Below are positions 38,238-46,932 of a stretch of DNA of 64,000 bases, in pieces (positions within the stretch are counted from its first letter, which is position 1; each line of letters opens with the position of its first letter). The notes under the pieces are model-generated. The model did not search any database, was not told the origin of the DNA, and saw only the letters and a program-made list of their open reading frames with translations. The DNA lies in NCBI GenBank assembly GCA_017468395.1, contig JAFUIR010000014.1, positions 62,001-126,000 on the forward strand, given 5' to 3'. This stretch comes from Lachnospiraceae bacterium (GTDB lineage: Bacteria > Bacillota > Clostridia > Lachnospirales > Lachnospiraceae). The position numbers were made by a program, and so were the translations under genes.

Positions 38238-38436
38238 GGTGGGATTAGGGAATGGCCGGAATTATTGGGTTTATACAAAAGTTTTTACGAAGACTGTGAA
38301 AAAACGTCAGTACTTGGATTTACAAGCACTCGTGCGAAGGAAATCCTTAGTACTGTTACGTTTTTTACCAAGTGAGAACGTGTCTGAGTAGAAACTATTT
38401 GTATAAACCAATATTCTAGTCATTCCCAATCCCACC
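38238..38436. repeat. Structured intergenic repeat, copy 1
   Basis: A 199-base nested inverted repeat that fills the gap between the HD gene and folP. The outer arms GGTGGGATTaGGGAATG and its complement match with one mismatch, then GGTTTATACAAA pairs, then AAAAAACGT with ACGTTTTTT, AGTACT with AGTACT, GGATTT with AAATCC, closing on GCAC-TC-GTGC. The right arm carries a 36-base block (38351-38386) that is 33/36 identical to a block of copy 2. No open frame is credible in it. Confidence 0.85.
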
Positions 38437-38464
38437 ACACCAACACCGCAAAAGGAGGATGCAA

Positions 38465-39268
38465 ATGAAAATCGGAAACAGAGATTTTTTGGATACAGGC
38501 AAAACATATATCATGGGCATCCTGAACGTGACCCCGGATTCCTTTTCTGACGGCGGTAAGTGGACGGACGAGACAGCCGCCCTTTGCCGTGTGGAGCAAA
38601 TGATAAAAGAGGGTATGGATGTACTTGATATCGGCGGTGAGTCCACCAGACCGGGATATACCATGCTTTCGGAGGAAGAGGAAATAGCACGGGTGGTTCC
38701 TATTATAGAATCAGTTAAAAGAAGATTTAACATTCCTGTTTCGCTGGACACATATAAAGCAAAAGTGGCCCGGGCAGGTATTGATGCGGGCGCAGATTTG
38801 ATTAATGACATTTGGGGTCTTAAGTATGACGATAAAATAGCAGGTGTTATTGCAAAAAGCGGTGTTTGTTGCTGCCTGATGCACAACCGGAAAGAGGCGT
38901 TATACCACGATTTTATGCAGGATGTGGCGGCTGATTTGGCAGACACCATATATTTAGCAAAAAAGTCGGGCATAGCCGATGATAAAATCATATTAGATCC
39001 CGGTGTGGGCTTTGGAAAAACTTACGAGCACAATCTGGAAGTGATTGATTCCCTGTCAGAGTTGAAGGTGCTTGGTTATCCTCTGCTCCTTGGTGCCAGC
39101 AGAAAATCGGTGGTGGGACTTACCCTGGATTTGCCGGTGGAGCAGCGATTAGAGGGCACTTTGGTAACTACCGTTTGGGCGGTGCAGCAGGGGTGTATGT
39201 TTGTGCGTGTCCATGACATTAAGGAGAACGCAAGGGCAATCCGTATGGCGCAGGCCTTACTAAGATAA
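38465..39268 (+). CDS. folP: Dihydropteroate synthase
   Basis: Joins dihydropterin pyrophosphate to p-aminobenzoate; 267 residues. The family signatures MGILNVTPDSFSDGG and DIGGESTRPG are intact, as are LDPGVGFGKT and GASRKSVV; sulfonamides act at this site. The frame could begin at ATG 38459, but the ribosome site AAAGGAGG (38451-38458) directly abuts it; ATG 38465 has a spacing of 6. The structured repeat lies just upstream. The folate genes around it leave no doubt about function. Confidence 0.96.
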   Translation: MKIGNRDFLDTGKTYIMGILNVTPDSFSDGGKWTDETAALCRVEQMIKEGMDVLDIGGESTRPGYTMLSEEEEIARVVPIIESVKRRFNIPVSLDTYKAKVARAGIDAGADLINDIWGLKYDDKIAGVIAKSGVCCCLMHNRKEALYHDFMQDVAADLADTIYLAKKSGIADDKIILDPGVGFGKTYEHNLEVIDSLSELKVLGYPLLLGASRKSVVGLTLDLPVEQRLEGTLVTTVWAVQQGCMFVRVHDIKENARAIRMAQALLR

Positions 39269-39287
39269 GAAAGGTACAGGTATTCTT

Positions 39288-40109
39288 ATGGACGAAATCA
39301 GAATCAGAGAATTGGAAGTGTATGCCTACCACGGGGTGTTCCCGGAGGAAAACGAAAAAGGACAGCCCTTTTTTGTGAATGCCACACTTTATACCGATAC
39401 CAGAAAAGCGGGACAGACAGATGAACTGGAATACTCCACCCATTATGGGGAAGTTTGCTATCTCATAAACCGCATTATGAAGGAAAATACGTGGAAGTTA
39501 ATTGAGACTGTGGCAGAAAAAGTGGCAGAGGAGATTTTGCTGACTTATCCTTTGGTACAGAAAGTGCAACTGGAAATCCGAAAGCCAAGTGCTCCCATCG
39601 GACTTCCCTTTGGCAGTGTTTCCGTAGCCATTGAGCGGGGCTGGCACAAAGTGTATATTGCCTTCGGTTCCAATATGGGAGATAAAAAGCAGCATATACA
39701 AAATGCCATTAAGGGCTTGAAAACCCACCCTCACATTATGGTGCAGACTGTCAGCGATTTTATTGTGACTAAGCCATACGGCGGCGTGCCGCAGGAGGAA
39801 TTTTTAAATGGTGCAATGGAAATAGAGACGTTGCTATCCCCTGTGGAACTTTTAGATTTTCTGCATGAACTGGAACAAAGAGAAAACCGGGAGCGCACCA
39901 TCCATTGGGGTCCCAGAACTTTGGATTTGGATATTTTGCTCTATGACAATCTGGTGTATGAAGATGAGCAGTTGATTATTCCCCATGTGGATATGCAAAA
40001 CAGGGATTTTGTGTTAAAGCCTATGGCGCAAATTGCTCCGAATATGCGACACCCCATTTATAAAAAGACAATGCAGGAGTTGTGTAACCGGTTGGACAAA
40101 ATAAAATAG
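39288..40109 (+). CDS. folBK: Dihydroneopterin aldolase - HPPK fusion
   Basis: A 273-residue fusion of two successive folate enzymes. Residues 1-120 are FolB, dihydroneopterin aldolase (EIRIRELEVYAYHGVFPEE; LIETVAEKVAEE). Residues 122-273 are FolK, the pyrophosphokinase (AFGSNMGDKK, ENRERTIHWGPRTLDLDIL, IPHVDMQNRDFVL). Fusion of the two is common in Clostridia. It follows folP after 19 bases, and ends the folate operon. Confidence 0.95.
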   Translation: MDEIRIRELEVYAYHGVFPEENEKGQPFFVNATLYTDTRKAGQTDELEYSTHYGEVCYLINRIMKENTWKLIETVAEKVAEEILLTYPLVQKVQLEIRKPSAPIGLPFGSVSVAIERGWHKVYIAFGSNMGDKKQHIQNAIKGLKTHPHIMVQTVSDFIVTKPYGGVPQEEFLNGAMEIETLLSPVELLDFLHELEQRENRERTIHWGPRTLDLDILLYDNLVYEDEQLIIPHVDMQNRDFVLKPMAQIAPNMRHPIYKKTMQELCNRLDKIK

Positions 40110-40227
40110 TTTCAGCCTGTGTCATCCTGCAACAGAATCCGGTGAATTAAGACTTGCTGAATGGCAGTATTTATCATAAAATGTCTATATACAAAAGAGG
40201 CTGTTTTACAGTCGGAAAGGTTAAATC

Positions 40228-41724
40228 ATGTACGCAACATTTTGGGCTTTGGTTCCACCGCTTATAGCAATTGTTCTGGCGCTGGTTACCAAAGAAGTTT
40301 ACAGTTCTTTATTTGTGGGGATTCTGGTGGGGGCTTTGTTTTATGCAGGCTTTAATCCTGAGGGAGCATTGCTGCACATGTTCAACGACGGTTTTGTGTC
40401 GGTGCTGTCAGATACTTACAATATAGGTATTTTGATATTTTTAGTTTTATTGGGAATTTTGGTATGTCTGCTGAACAAATCCGGCGGCTCTGAGGCTTTC
40501 GGACGTTATGCAGCGAAAAAAATCAAAGGAAAAACCGGAGCACAACTTATGACCATTGTGCTTGGTATTTTGATTTTTGTAGACGATTATTTTAACTGCC
40601 TGACAGTGGGAAGTGTTATGCGGCCTGTGACATCCAAGCATAAAGTTTCCAAAGAAAAACTGGCATATCTGATTGATGCTACGGCAGCTCCGGTTTGCAT
40701 TATCGCCCCCATTTCTTCCTGGGCGGCAGCGGTAACCAGTTCCGTGGAGAGGGATGATGGATTTACTTTGTTTTTGCAAGCCATTCCTTTTAACTTTTAT
40801 GCCCTGTTTACCATCCTGTTTATGATTGCGGCAGTTTTGATGAAAGTGGAATTTGGTTCCATGAAAACCAAAGAAGACGCCGTGGAACACATGCAGGATA
40901 TGGCAGAAGAAGTGACCCAAAAGACCGGCAATAAAAACGGAAAAGTCATTGATTTGATTATTCCCATTGTCTCTTTGATTGTCTGCTGCATTATCGGTAT
41001 GATTTATTCCGGCGGCTTTTTTGAAGGGGTGGATTTCATTACTGCTTTTTCCGACTGTGATGCTTCCGCAGGACTCATGCTCGGCAGTTTTATAGCGCTG
41101 GTTATTACGATTATTTATTATATGCTTCGCAGAACCATGAAATTAAAAGAGTGTATGGAATGTGTGCCGGAAGGATTTAAGGCCATGGTGCCCGCTATTT
41201 TGATTTTGGTATTTGCCTGGACCTTAAAGGCCATGACAGACAGTCTGGGGGCAAAAGTATTTGTGGAAACAGCAGTAAAAAACAGTTCCATTATGCTAAG
41301 TCTGCTCCCGGCGATCATTTTTGTGGTTGCTTGTTTCCTTGCTTTTGCCACAGGAACCAGTTGGGGAACGTTCAGTATCCTGATTCCCATTGTAGTGGCA
41401 ATTTTTGCGGAGACAGATTACACCATGATGGTGATTTCCATTTCTGCATGTATGGCAGGTGCGGTATGCGGCGACCATTGTTCTCCCATTTCCGATACCA
41501 CCATAATGGCATCGGCGGGAGCGGAGTGCGACCATGTAAGTCATGTATCCACGCAGCTTCCCTACGTCATTTTGGTAGCAGTGATTTCCTTTGTGACATA
41601 CATAGTGGCAGGTGTGACCAAAAGTGCACTTATCAGTCTGCCAACCGGATGCGTTTTAGTATTCGCAGTTTTATTCTTCCTTAAAGTAACGGGACAGAAA
41701 AAAGCAAATGAGGGAGGACAATAA
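40228..41724 (+). CDS. NhaC-type Na+/H+ antiporter
   Basis: Membrane transporter of 498 residues with about 11-12 helices, of the NhaC family, including the conserved FVDDYFNCLTVGSVMRP and CGDHCSPISDTTIMAS motifs. It exports Na+ in exchange for protons, though some members carry other substrates. A ribosome site GGAAAGG lies 10 bases before the ATG. The stop overlaps the next start by one base (ATAATG), so it is translationally coupled to the PilZ gene. Confidence 0.9.
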   Translation: MYATFWALVPPLIAIVLALVTKEVYSSLFVGILVGALFYAGFNPEGALLHMFNDGFVSVLSDTYNIGILIFLVLLGILVCLLNKSGGSEAFGRYAAKKIKGKTGAQLMTIVLGILIFVDDYFNCLTVGSVMRPVTSKHKVSKEKLAYLIDATAAPVCIIAPISSWAAAVTSSVERDDGFTLFLQAIPFNFYALFTILFMIAAVLMKVEFGSMKTKEDAVEHMQDMAEEVTQKTGNKNGKVIDLIIPIVSLIVCCIIGMIYSGGFFEGVDFITAFSDCDASAGLMLGSFIALVITIIYYMLRRTMKLKECMECVPEGFKAMVPAILILVFAWTLKAMTDSLGAKVFVETAVKNSSIMLSLLPAIIFVVACFLAFATGTSWGTFSILIPIVVAIFAETDYTMMVISISACMAGAVCGDHCSPISDTTIMASAGAECDHVSHVSTQLPYVILVAVISFVTYIVAGVTKSALISLPTGCVLVFAVLFFLKVTGQKKANEGGQ

Positions 41725-43067
41725 TGGATTACAACGAAAAATATTTTGAGAAAAATATAAGTGCGGAAAGTATTATTGAACTGGTAAAAGACGCAAGTAA
41801 TTCCATCGTGGACGGTGCGACCGTGGTCAGAGAGTTGGAAGAGGAAAACAGAGACGGTGCTGCGGTTGTGGTAAACAGCATGGAGGAACTTGCAGGAAAC
41901 ACCCAGATGCTTAACGAAAATGTAACTTCTACCATGGAAGGAACAAAAGAGATAAATAACCAAGTGGCAAACTTGACGGATTTACTTGGGCATATTGTGC
42001 AGACCAGTGAAAAATCAACAGTGGATGCAGTAGAGAGCCTGGGGGAAGTGGAAAATGCCCTGCAGGCAGCCGGCGAAATTGAGAAACTGGCAGGAAGTAT
42101 ACAAGATGCGGTAAGCGGTGATGCAGCCAAGGCCGTGGCAGACATTTTACAGTTTGCATCGCAGATACGGCAAAATATGCAAAATGTCAATGAAAGTATC
42201 GGCATGATTGCGGAGGACTGCGGAGAACTTTGCGATGAAATTCAAATGGTGGATGAGACTGTAAAAAAAGTGGAAGAATCCAACAATAACATGGCCGGTA
42301 ATGTGAAGCAGATGCAGAATATTATGGGATGTGTGATGGAGAATGTGATTGATTGTGAAACCATCGCCGCAACCATGTTAAGTAAATATGAAGAAACTCT
42401 CCGCAACGTAGAAAAAATCGAAAATGTTGTGGAAAAACTGGTGGAAGAACTGGGTGAAGGCGGATTTATGAGCCTGGATGATGTGGTGCCTGGGATGAAA
42501 GTGGTGCTTACTGATGAGGGTAGCGGCAAAGAATGTCATACAGAAGTTGCCGCCGTGCAGGACGGAAAGATTATGCTGGGAGCAACCAAAGAAAATACCG
42601 ACTACTTTGCCCAAAACAATGCCTCAAAATATGAAGTGCGCATTATCGTAAATAATGCCATGTATATATGGAAAGAACAGGAAGTTACCCAAGAACAAAG
42701 CGAAGAGAATTTTTATCGGTTGATGCTGGAGGGAAAACCGAAAGTTGTCAACAGAAGAAAGTATCCGCGACTTGCCATGGAAAATGCCTGTGATGTGTAT
42801 TTGAAAGCAAAAGACTTAAGTTTTCCGGGAAAAATGATTAATATCAGCGCCGGCGGTTTTGCAGTCAGTTGCATGGCTGATGAGTTTGCAGATGCCATAG
42901 GAGAAAAAATACGTATAACTATTCCGGAATTTGAACTGACAAATGCAAGGCAGTTGTCAGGTACCATTATCCGCACGACAAAGGACCGTGAACATTACAT
43001 TATCGGGTGCAGAATGCCGGAAGATAATATGGAAATCAGAGCTTATGTGGAAAAGCAATTAAAATAG
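41724..43067 (+). CDS. Soluble coiled-coil (chemoreceptor-like) protein with PilZ domain
   Basis: A 447-residue protein without membrane helices. Residues about 10-240 form a long alpha-helical region rich in Asn, Gln, Glu and Val that resembles a chemoreceptor signalling coil but lacks the conserved hairpin tip. Residues about 340-447 form a PilZ domain with the c-di-GMP-binding residues RRKYPR (near 343) and NISAGGF (near 372). The middle (about 250-330) looks like a YcgR-type N domain. It probably responds to cyclic di-GMP. The link with the NhaC gene, which overlaps its start by one base, is unexplained. Confidence 0.8.
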   Translation: MDYNEKYFEKNISAESIIELVKDASNSIVDGATVVRELEEENRDGAAVVVNSMEELAGNTQMLNENVTSTMEGTKEINNQVANLTDLLGHIVQTSEKSTVDAVESLGEVENALQAAGEIEKLAGSIQDAVSGDAAKAVADILQFASQIRQNMQNVNESIGMIAEDCGELCDEIQMVDETVKKVEESNNNMAGNVKQMQNIMGCVMENVIDCETIAATMLSKYEETLRNVEKIENVVEKLVEELGEGGFMSLDDVVPGMKVVLTDEGSGKECHTEVAAVQDGKIMLGATKENTDYFAQNNASKYEVRIIVNNAMYIWKEQEVTQEQSEENFYRLMLEGKPKVVNRRKYPRLAMENACDVYLKAKDLSFPGKMINISAGGFAVSCMADEFADAIGEKIRITIPEFELTNARQLSGTIIRTTKDREHYIIGCRMPEDNMEIRAYVEKQLK

Positions 43068-43088
43068 AACCTTCTAAGAGGCTATTTT
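43061..43088 (+). terminator. Terminator overlapping the PilZ gene stop
   Basis: AAAATAG (43061-43067, with the stop codon) pairs with CTATTTT, with an inner CCTT/GAGG pair. The stem contains the stop codon. It is short, with a weak T tract. Confidence 0.5.
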
Positions 43089-43090
43089 CA

Positions 43091-43120
43091 TTGACAAGAA
43101 GAAAGTAAAGGTACTATAAT
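43091..43120 (+). promoter_or_regulatory. Promoter of the zinc-ribbon membrane protein gene
   Basis: A consensus TTGACA (43091-43096), an 18-base spacer and TATAAT (43115-43120), 44 bases ahead of the start codon. It probably also drives the three ABC genes that follow. Confidence 0.85.
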
Positions 43121-43163
43121 AATCGTTGTATAAACAAAAGAATGACCCGAGGGAGGACAAAAG

Positions 43164-44972
43164 ATGGTTTGTAAAAAATGTGGTAATACCATAAATGAAG
43201 GACAAGCGTTCTGCACTCAGTGCGGCACAGCTGTAGAAGAACAGGCTGCCGTGCAAGAGACAGTAGCAGTAGAGGAAGCAGCACCTGTACAGGAAGCAGC
43301 ACCCGTACAGGAAGCAACACCCGTACAGGAAGCAGCACCCGCACAGGAAGCAGCGCCTGCACCTAAAAAGCCCATTGATAAGAAGATTATTTTGGGCGTA
43401 ATTGCAGCAGCAGTAGTAGTACTTGTACTTATTCTGGCAAGTTCTGCATCTGCAATGGGCAACTTCTTTAAGAGAACATTCTCTGAACCGGAAGAATATT
43501 ATGCATATGTAGAAAAAGAAACAGCAAAAACAATTGCAGAATCAGCAGGCAGTTTGTATGAACAGTATGTTGCAAGTCTGAATCTGTATGACAAAGGCAC
43601 AAACGCAGAAGTCAACTTTAAGTTGACAGAAGAAGGCTCCGATATGCTCAGCATGGCAGGACTTGCAGGTGTAGACATGTCATGGCTTAAAGAAGGTAAA
43701 ATGACCATGGATGCTTCTGTAAAGAACGGCTTCTGGGGCGGTAATGCAGCTTTGGTTTTGAATGGCGATAACATTATCAGCGGTGACCTTGTTTTGGATC
43801 TCGAAGAGGAAATGATGTATGTGCAGATTCCTGAATTGACCAAAATGTACATGGGATTCGAAGAAGACGGATTGGATTATATGTTCGATATCACCGGAGA
43901 TGACCTTGATGAAATTCTGGATCTCACAGAAGATCAAAAAACATTGGAAAAAGCACTTCCCAGTTCTGCAAAAGTAGAAAAATTGGCTGAGAAATATATT
44001 AACATTGCTCTTTCTTGTGTTGATGATGTAAAGATGGCTGAAAAGACTCTGAGAGCAGAAGGCGTTTCCCAGGATACTTATCAGTTAAAAGTAACCATCG
44101 ACGACAAGGCTATGAAAGATATGGTAGAAGCAGTTGTCGAAGAGTTAGAGAAAGATAAAGATGTTAAGAAAATCATCGAAGACATTGCAAAAGCATACGA
44201 AGAAGATGAAGAAGATGCTTACGAAGAGTTCCTTGATATGTTAGATTCTTACAAGGATGATCTTGATTATGTTGTTGACAGTGATGATGAAATTGCGATG
44301 ACCGTTTGGGTTGACAAGAGTGGTAATATCTGCGGCAGAAGTTTTGAAACAGAAGATTACTATGGAAACAAAGAAGAAGTAAAATGGGCTATGCCTAAAA
44401 AAGGAAGCAAATTCGGTTATGAATTTGCAATAGAAGATGCTTATTCCAGCATGAAAGTAACCGGTACAGGTAAAGAATCCGGCGATAAAGTAAGCGGCGA
44501 ATTTGAAGTAAAATACAACGGTGCATCCCTTGTTGATATTGCGGTAGAAAAATTCAATACCAAAGATGCTCTGAAAGGTTACCTGAACGGAACATTTACA
44601 GTTTCTCTGTCCTCCGGTCTGAGCCAGATGATGGGATATAATACTGTATTGTCCATGCTTGCAGATACTGAATTTGTGATTGAATCCAACATGAAGAAAG
44701 ATTCTGTGGCTCTGGAAATTACAATCAATGATGATGAAGAAAAACTTGGTACAGTTTCCATGACAGCAAAAACCGGTAAAGGTTCCAAACAGTCTACTCC
44801 CAACGAGAAGAACGTTGTATCTGTCGAGGACTATAATGATTTGGAAGACTGGTGCGAAGAAGTAGATTACGATAAGGTACTGGACAAACTGAGCAAAACA
44901 GATTTACCTTCTGATTTTATCGAAATCTTAGATGATTACGATGATTTGGAAGAACTTATGGATGATATGTAA
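43164..44972 (+). CDS. Zinc-ribbon membrane protein with acidic extracellular domain
   Basis: A 602-residue protein. C3, C6, C17 and C20 form a zinc ribbon (VCKKCG...FCTQCG), then a spacer of about 50 residues with PVQEAA repeats, one membrane helix (about 73-94) and a large outside domain of about 500 residues that is rich in Asp, Glu and Lys. I do not recognise the outside domain. Ribosome site GGGAGGAC precedes the ATG. It lies 20 bases upstream of a three-gene ABC-2 transporter, so it may be its substrate or partner, or act in the cell envelope. Confidence 0.78.
   Translation: MVCKKCGNTINEGQAFCTQCGTAVEEQAAVQETVAVEEAAPVQEAAPVQEATPVQEAAPAQEAAPAPKKPIDKKIILGVIAAAVVVLVLILASSASAMGNFFKRTFSEPEEYYAYVEKETAKTIAESAGSLYEQYVASLNLYDKGTNAEVNFKLTEEGSDMLSMAGLAGVDMSWLKEGKMTMDASVKNGFWGGNAALVLNGDNIISGDLVLDLEEEMMYVQIPELTKMYMGFEEDGLDYMFDITGDDLDEILDLTEDQKTLEKALPSSAKVEKLAEKYINIALSCVDDVKMAEKTLRAEGVSQDTYQLKVTIDDKAMKDMVEAVVEELEKDKDVKKIIEDIAKAYEEDEEDAYEEFLDMLDSYKDDLDYVVDSDDEIAMTVWVDKSGNICGRSFETEDYYGNKEEVKWAMPKKGSKFGYEFAIEDAYSSMKVTGTGKESGDKVSGEFEVKYNGASLVDIAVEKFNTKDALKGYLNGTFTVSLSSGLSQMMGYNTVLSMLADTEFVIESNMKKDSVALEITINDDEEKLGTVSMTAKTGKGSKQSTPNEKNVVSVEDYNDLEDWCEEVDYDKVLDKLSKTDLPSDFIEILDDYDDLEELMDDM
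43275..43364 (+). repeat. Five tandem 18-base units in the zinc-ribbon gene
   Basis: Five imperfect 18-base units (starting at 43275, 43293, 43311, 43329, 43347) encode PVQEAA-type repeats. The units differ by few bases. Slippage could change copy number and thus the length of the spacer before the membrane helix. Confidence 0.9.
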
Positions 44973-44992
44973 TATATATTGGGAGAAAAGTA

Positions 44993-45670
44993 GTGTATCA
45001 AACAGGAATTGAGATTGCAGGAATCAAAAAGAATTACAAGAGCAAGACTATTTTAAAAGATATTACTTTTCAAGCAAAAAGAGGAAGTTGTGTAGGTTTA
45101 CTTGGCGGAAACGGCAGTGGTAAATCTACACTGCTTTCTATTATGGCCGGCGTTTTGAAATCAGACGCCGGTTCCTTTTTGTATGCGGGAGAAGATTTGC
45201 TGCAAAAGAAAGTGCTTGCTGAAAAGGTTATCGGCTATGTGCCTCAGGGGAACCCTCTTATGGAGGAACTGTCAGCATGGGACAATCTCCGTTTGTGGTA
45301 TTCCAAAGAAGAACTGTGCCGCGAACTGGAAAGTGGTGTGCTGAAAATGCTGGGAGTGGATGAGTTTATTAAACTTCCGGTAAGAAAAATGTCAGGCGGT
45401 ATGAAGAAACGTCTCTCTATCGGATGCTGCGTGGCTAACAATCCGGAGATACTGTTGTTGGACGAACCTTCTGCGGCTCTTGATGTGGTGTGTAAGGAAC
45501 GTATTTACAGTTATCTGGAAACTTATAAATCCAAGGGCGGCATTATTATTCTTGCCACCCATGACACACAGGAAATAGAACTGTGTGATAAATGTTATAT
45601 ATTGAAAGACGGAAGATTGAAAGAATATCAGTACGATGGTGATATTCATCATTTGGCAGGCTGTCTGTAA
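44993..45670 (+). CDS. ABC transporter ATP-binding protein
   Basis: ATPase of 225 residues. Walker A is GGNGSGKST, the signature is MSGGMKKRLS, Walker B is EILLLDEPSAALD and the switch His is in LATHDTQE. The start is GTG at 44993, about 5 bases after GGGAGAA; no ATG is nearby. Two ABC-2 membrane genes follow, so it energises that transporter, likely an exporter. It lacks the extra domains of importers. Confidence 0.93.
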   Translation: MYQTGIEIAGIKKNYKSKTILKDITFQAKRGSCVGLLGGNGSGKSTLLSIMAGVLKSDAGSFLYAGEDLLQKKVLAEKVIGYVPQGNPLMEELSAWDNLRLWYSKEELCRELESGVLKMLGVDEFIKLPVRKMSGGMKKRLSIGCCVANNPEILLLDEPSAALDVVCKERIYSYLETYKSKGGIIILATHDTQEIELCDKCYILKDGRLKEYQYDGDIHHLAGCL

Positions 45671-45684
45671 AACAAGGAGTAAAA

Positions 45685-46932
45685 ATGAAAAGTTTTTTGG
45701 TTTATTTTACGATGCAGTTAAAGCGTATTGTAAAAATATTTCCTACCATACTTTGCACCACGCTCCTTCTTTGCAGTGTGCTGGGTTTAGGCGTGGCAAT
45801 GCTGTTGCAGGCAGATGGTGAAGATGAAAGGCAATTAAAAGTATCTGTGGGCTTGGTAGGGGAATTGGATACTTACATGGGGTATGATATTAATGTTATG
45901 CTGGATGTATTGTCTTCCCGGTTTGGTGCGGAATTTGTCAGTGTCACCGAAAAAGAAGCAAGACAAAGGATACATAACGGCACTATGTCGGCTTATGTAC
46001 TTCTTCCCGAAGATTTGGTGGAAAACATATCCATGGGTAAAAATGATAAGCCCATCACCTATGTGACATCGGATGGAAAGCGCGGCATTAGCGGCATCGT
46101 CATGGATGAAGTGGTAACTGTTATAGCCGAATTGATTACCTGTCCGCAAAGCAGTATTTTCGGAATGCAGAATTATTTGCGTGATGTAGGCAGAGAGGAT
46201 GAAATATGGCAGGCCACGGAGGAGTTGAATATTATTTACATAACAGCCCTGATTGATATTTACAAGATGGGCGACAGAGAAATTATAGGAATGGCAAATC
46301 AGGTATCTACAGCAGGGTATTATGCATGCAGTGTTGTAGTTATCTTTCTTATTATGAGCGGTTTAAATTGCAGTTCTCTTTTTTCGGGCAATAAAATGGG
46401 ACTGTGTAAGTTGTTGGTATCAAAGGGGCAAAAAGTAGGAAATCAAGTATTAGGGGAATATTTGGCTTATTTTTTACTATTACTTACGTTCTTTTGTATG
46501 GTAATTGCAGTAGTGCTTGGCGCAGCATCGGCAGGTCTTTTTTCTGTACCTGAATTGGGCGAAATGAATTTGGGCGAAATGCTTCTGTTTGTGCTGCAGT
46601 TTATTGTAGTGGTCGGGGTGATTTCCGCACTGCAATTTTTGGTTTACGAAATGGTAGAGGGCGTTGTGAGCAGTATTTTAGTGCAGTTTATTTTGGCAGT
46701 GGCGTTAGGTTACATCGGCGGATGTTTTTATCCTTTAAGTTTCATGCCGGAAGGTTTGCAACTGCTTGGTGGTTTGTCGCCTGTGGGAGCAGCGCTGAAA
46801 TATGCGGATTTATGTCTGGTACAAGAGGCGGCATGGAAAGAATTGGGACTGTTAGTTATATATCTTGTTCTCTTTCTTCTTTTGACAATATGGATAAGGA
46901 AAAGGCGGGTGGAAAATGAAGCGGCTTTATAA
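45685..46932 (+). CDS. ABC-2 type membrane subunit 1
   Basis: A 415-residue membrane protein. One helix near 20-38, an outside domain of about 160 residues, then five or six helices from about residue 210 to the end, the pattern of ABC-2 exporters. Ribosome site AAGGAG precedes the ATG. Its final 17 bases overlap the next gene, which has the same layout, so the pair probably forms the membrane heterodimer of an exporter. Substrate unknown. Confidence 0.82.
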   Translation: MKSFLVYFTMQLKRIVKIFPTILCTTLLLCSVLGLGVAMLLQADGEDERQLKVSVGLVGELDTYMGYDINVMLDVLSSRFGAEFVSVTEKEARQRIHNGTMSAYVLLPEDLVENISMGKNDKPITYVTSDGKRGISGIVMDEVVTVIAELITCPQSSIFGMQNYLRDVGREDEIWQATEELNIIYITALIDIYKMGDREIIGMANQVSTAGYYACSVVVIFLIMSGLNCSSLFSGNKMGLCKLLVSKGQKVGNQVLGEYLAYFLLLLTFFCMVIAVVLGAASAGLFSVPELGEMNLGEMLLFVLQFIVVVGVISALQFLVYEMVEGVVSSILVQFILAVALGYIGGCFYPLSFMPEGLQLLGGLSPVGAALKYADLCLVQEAAWKELGLLVIYLVLFLLLTIWIRKRRVENEAAL

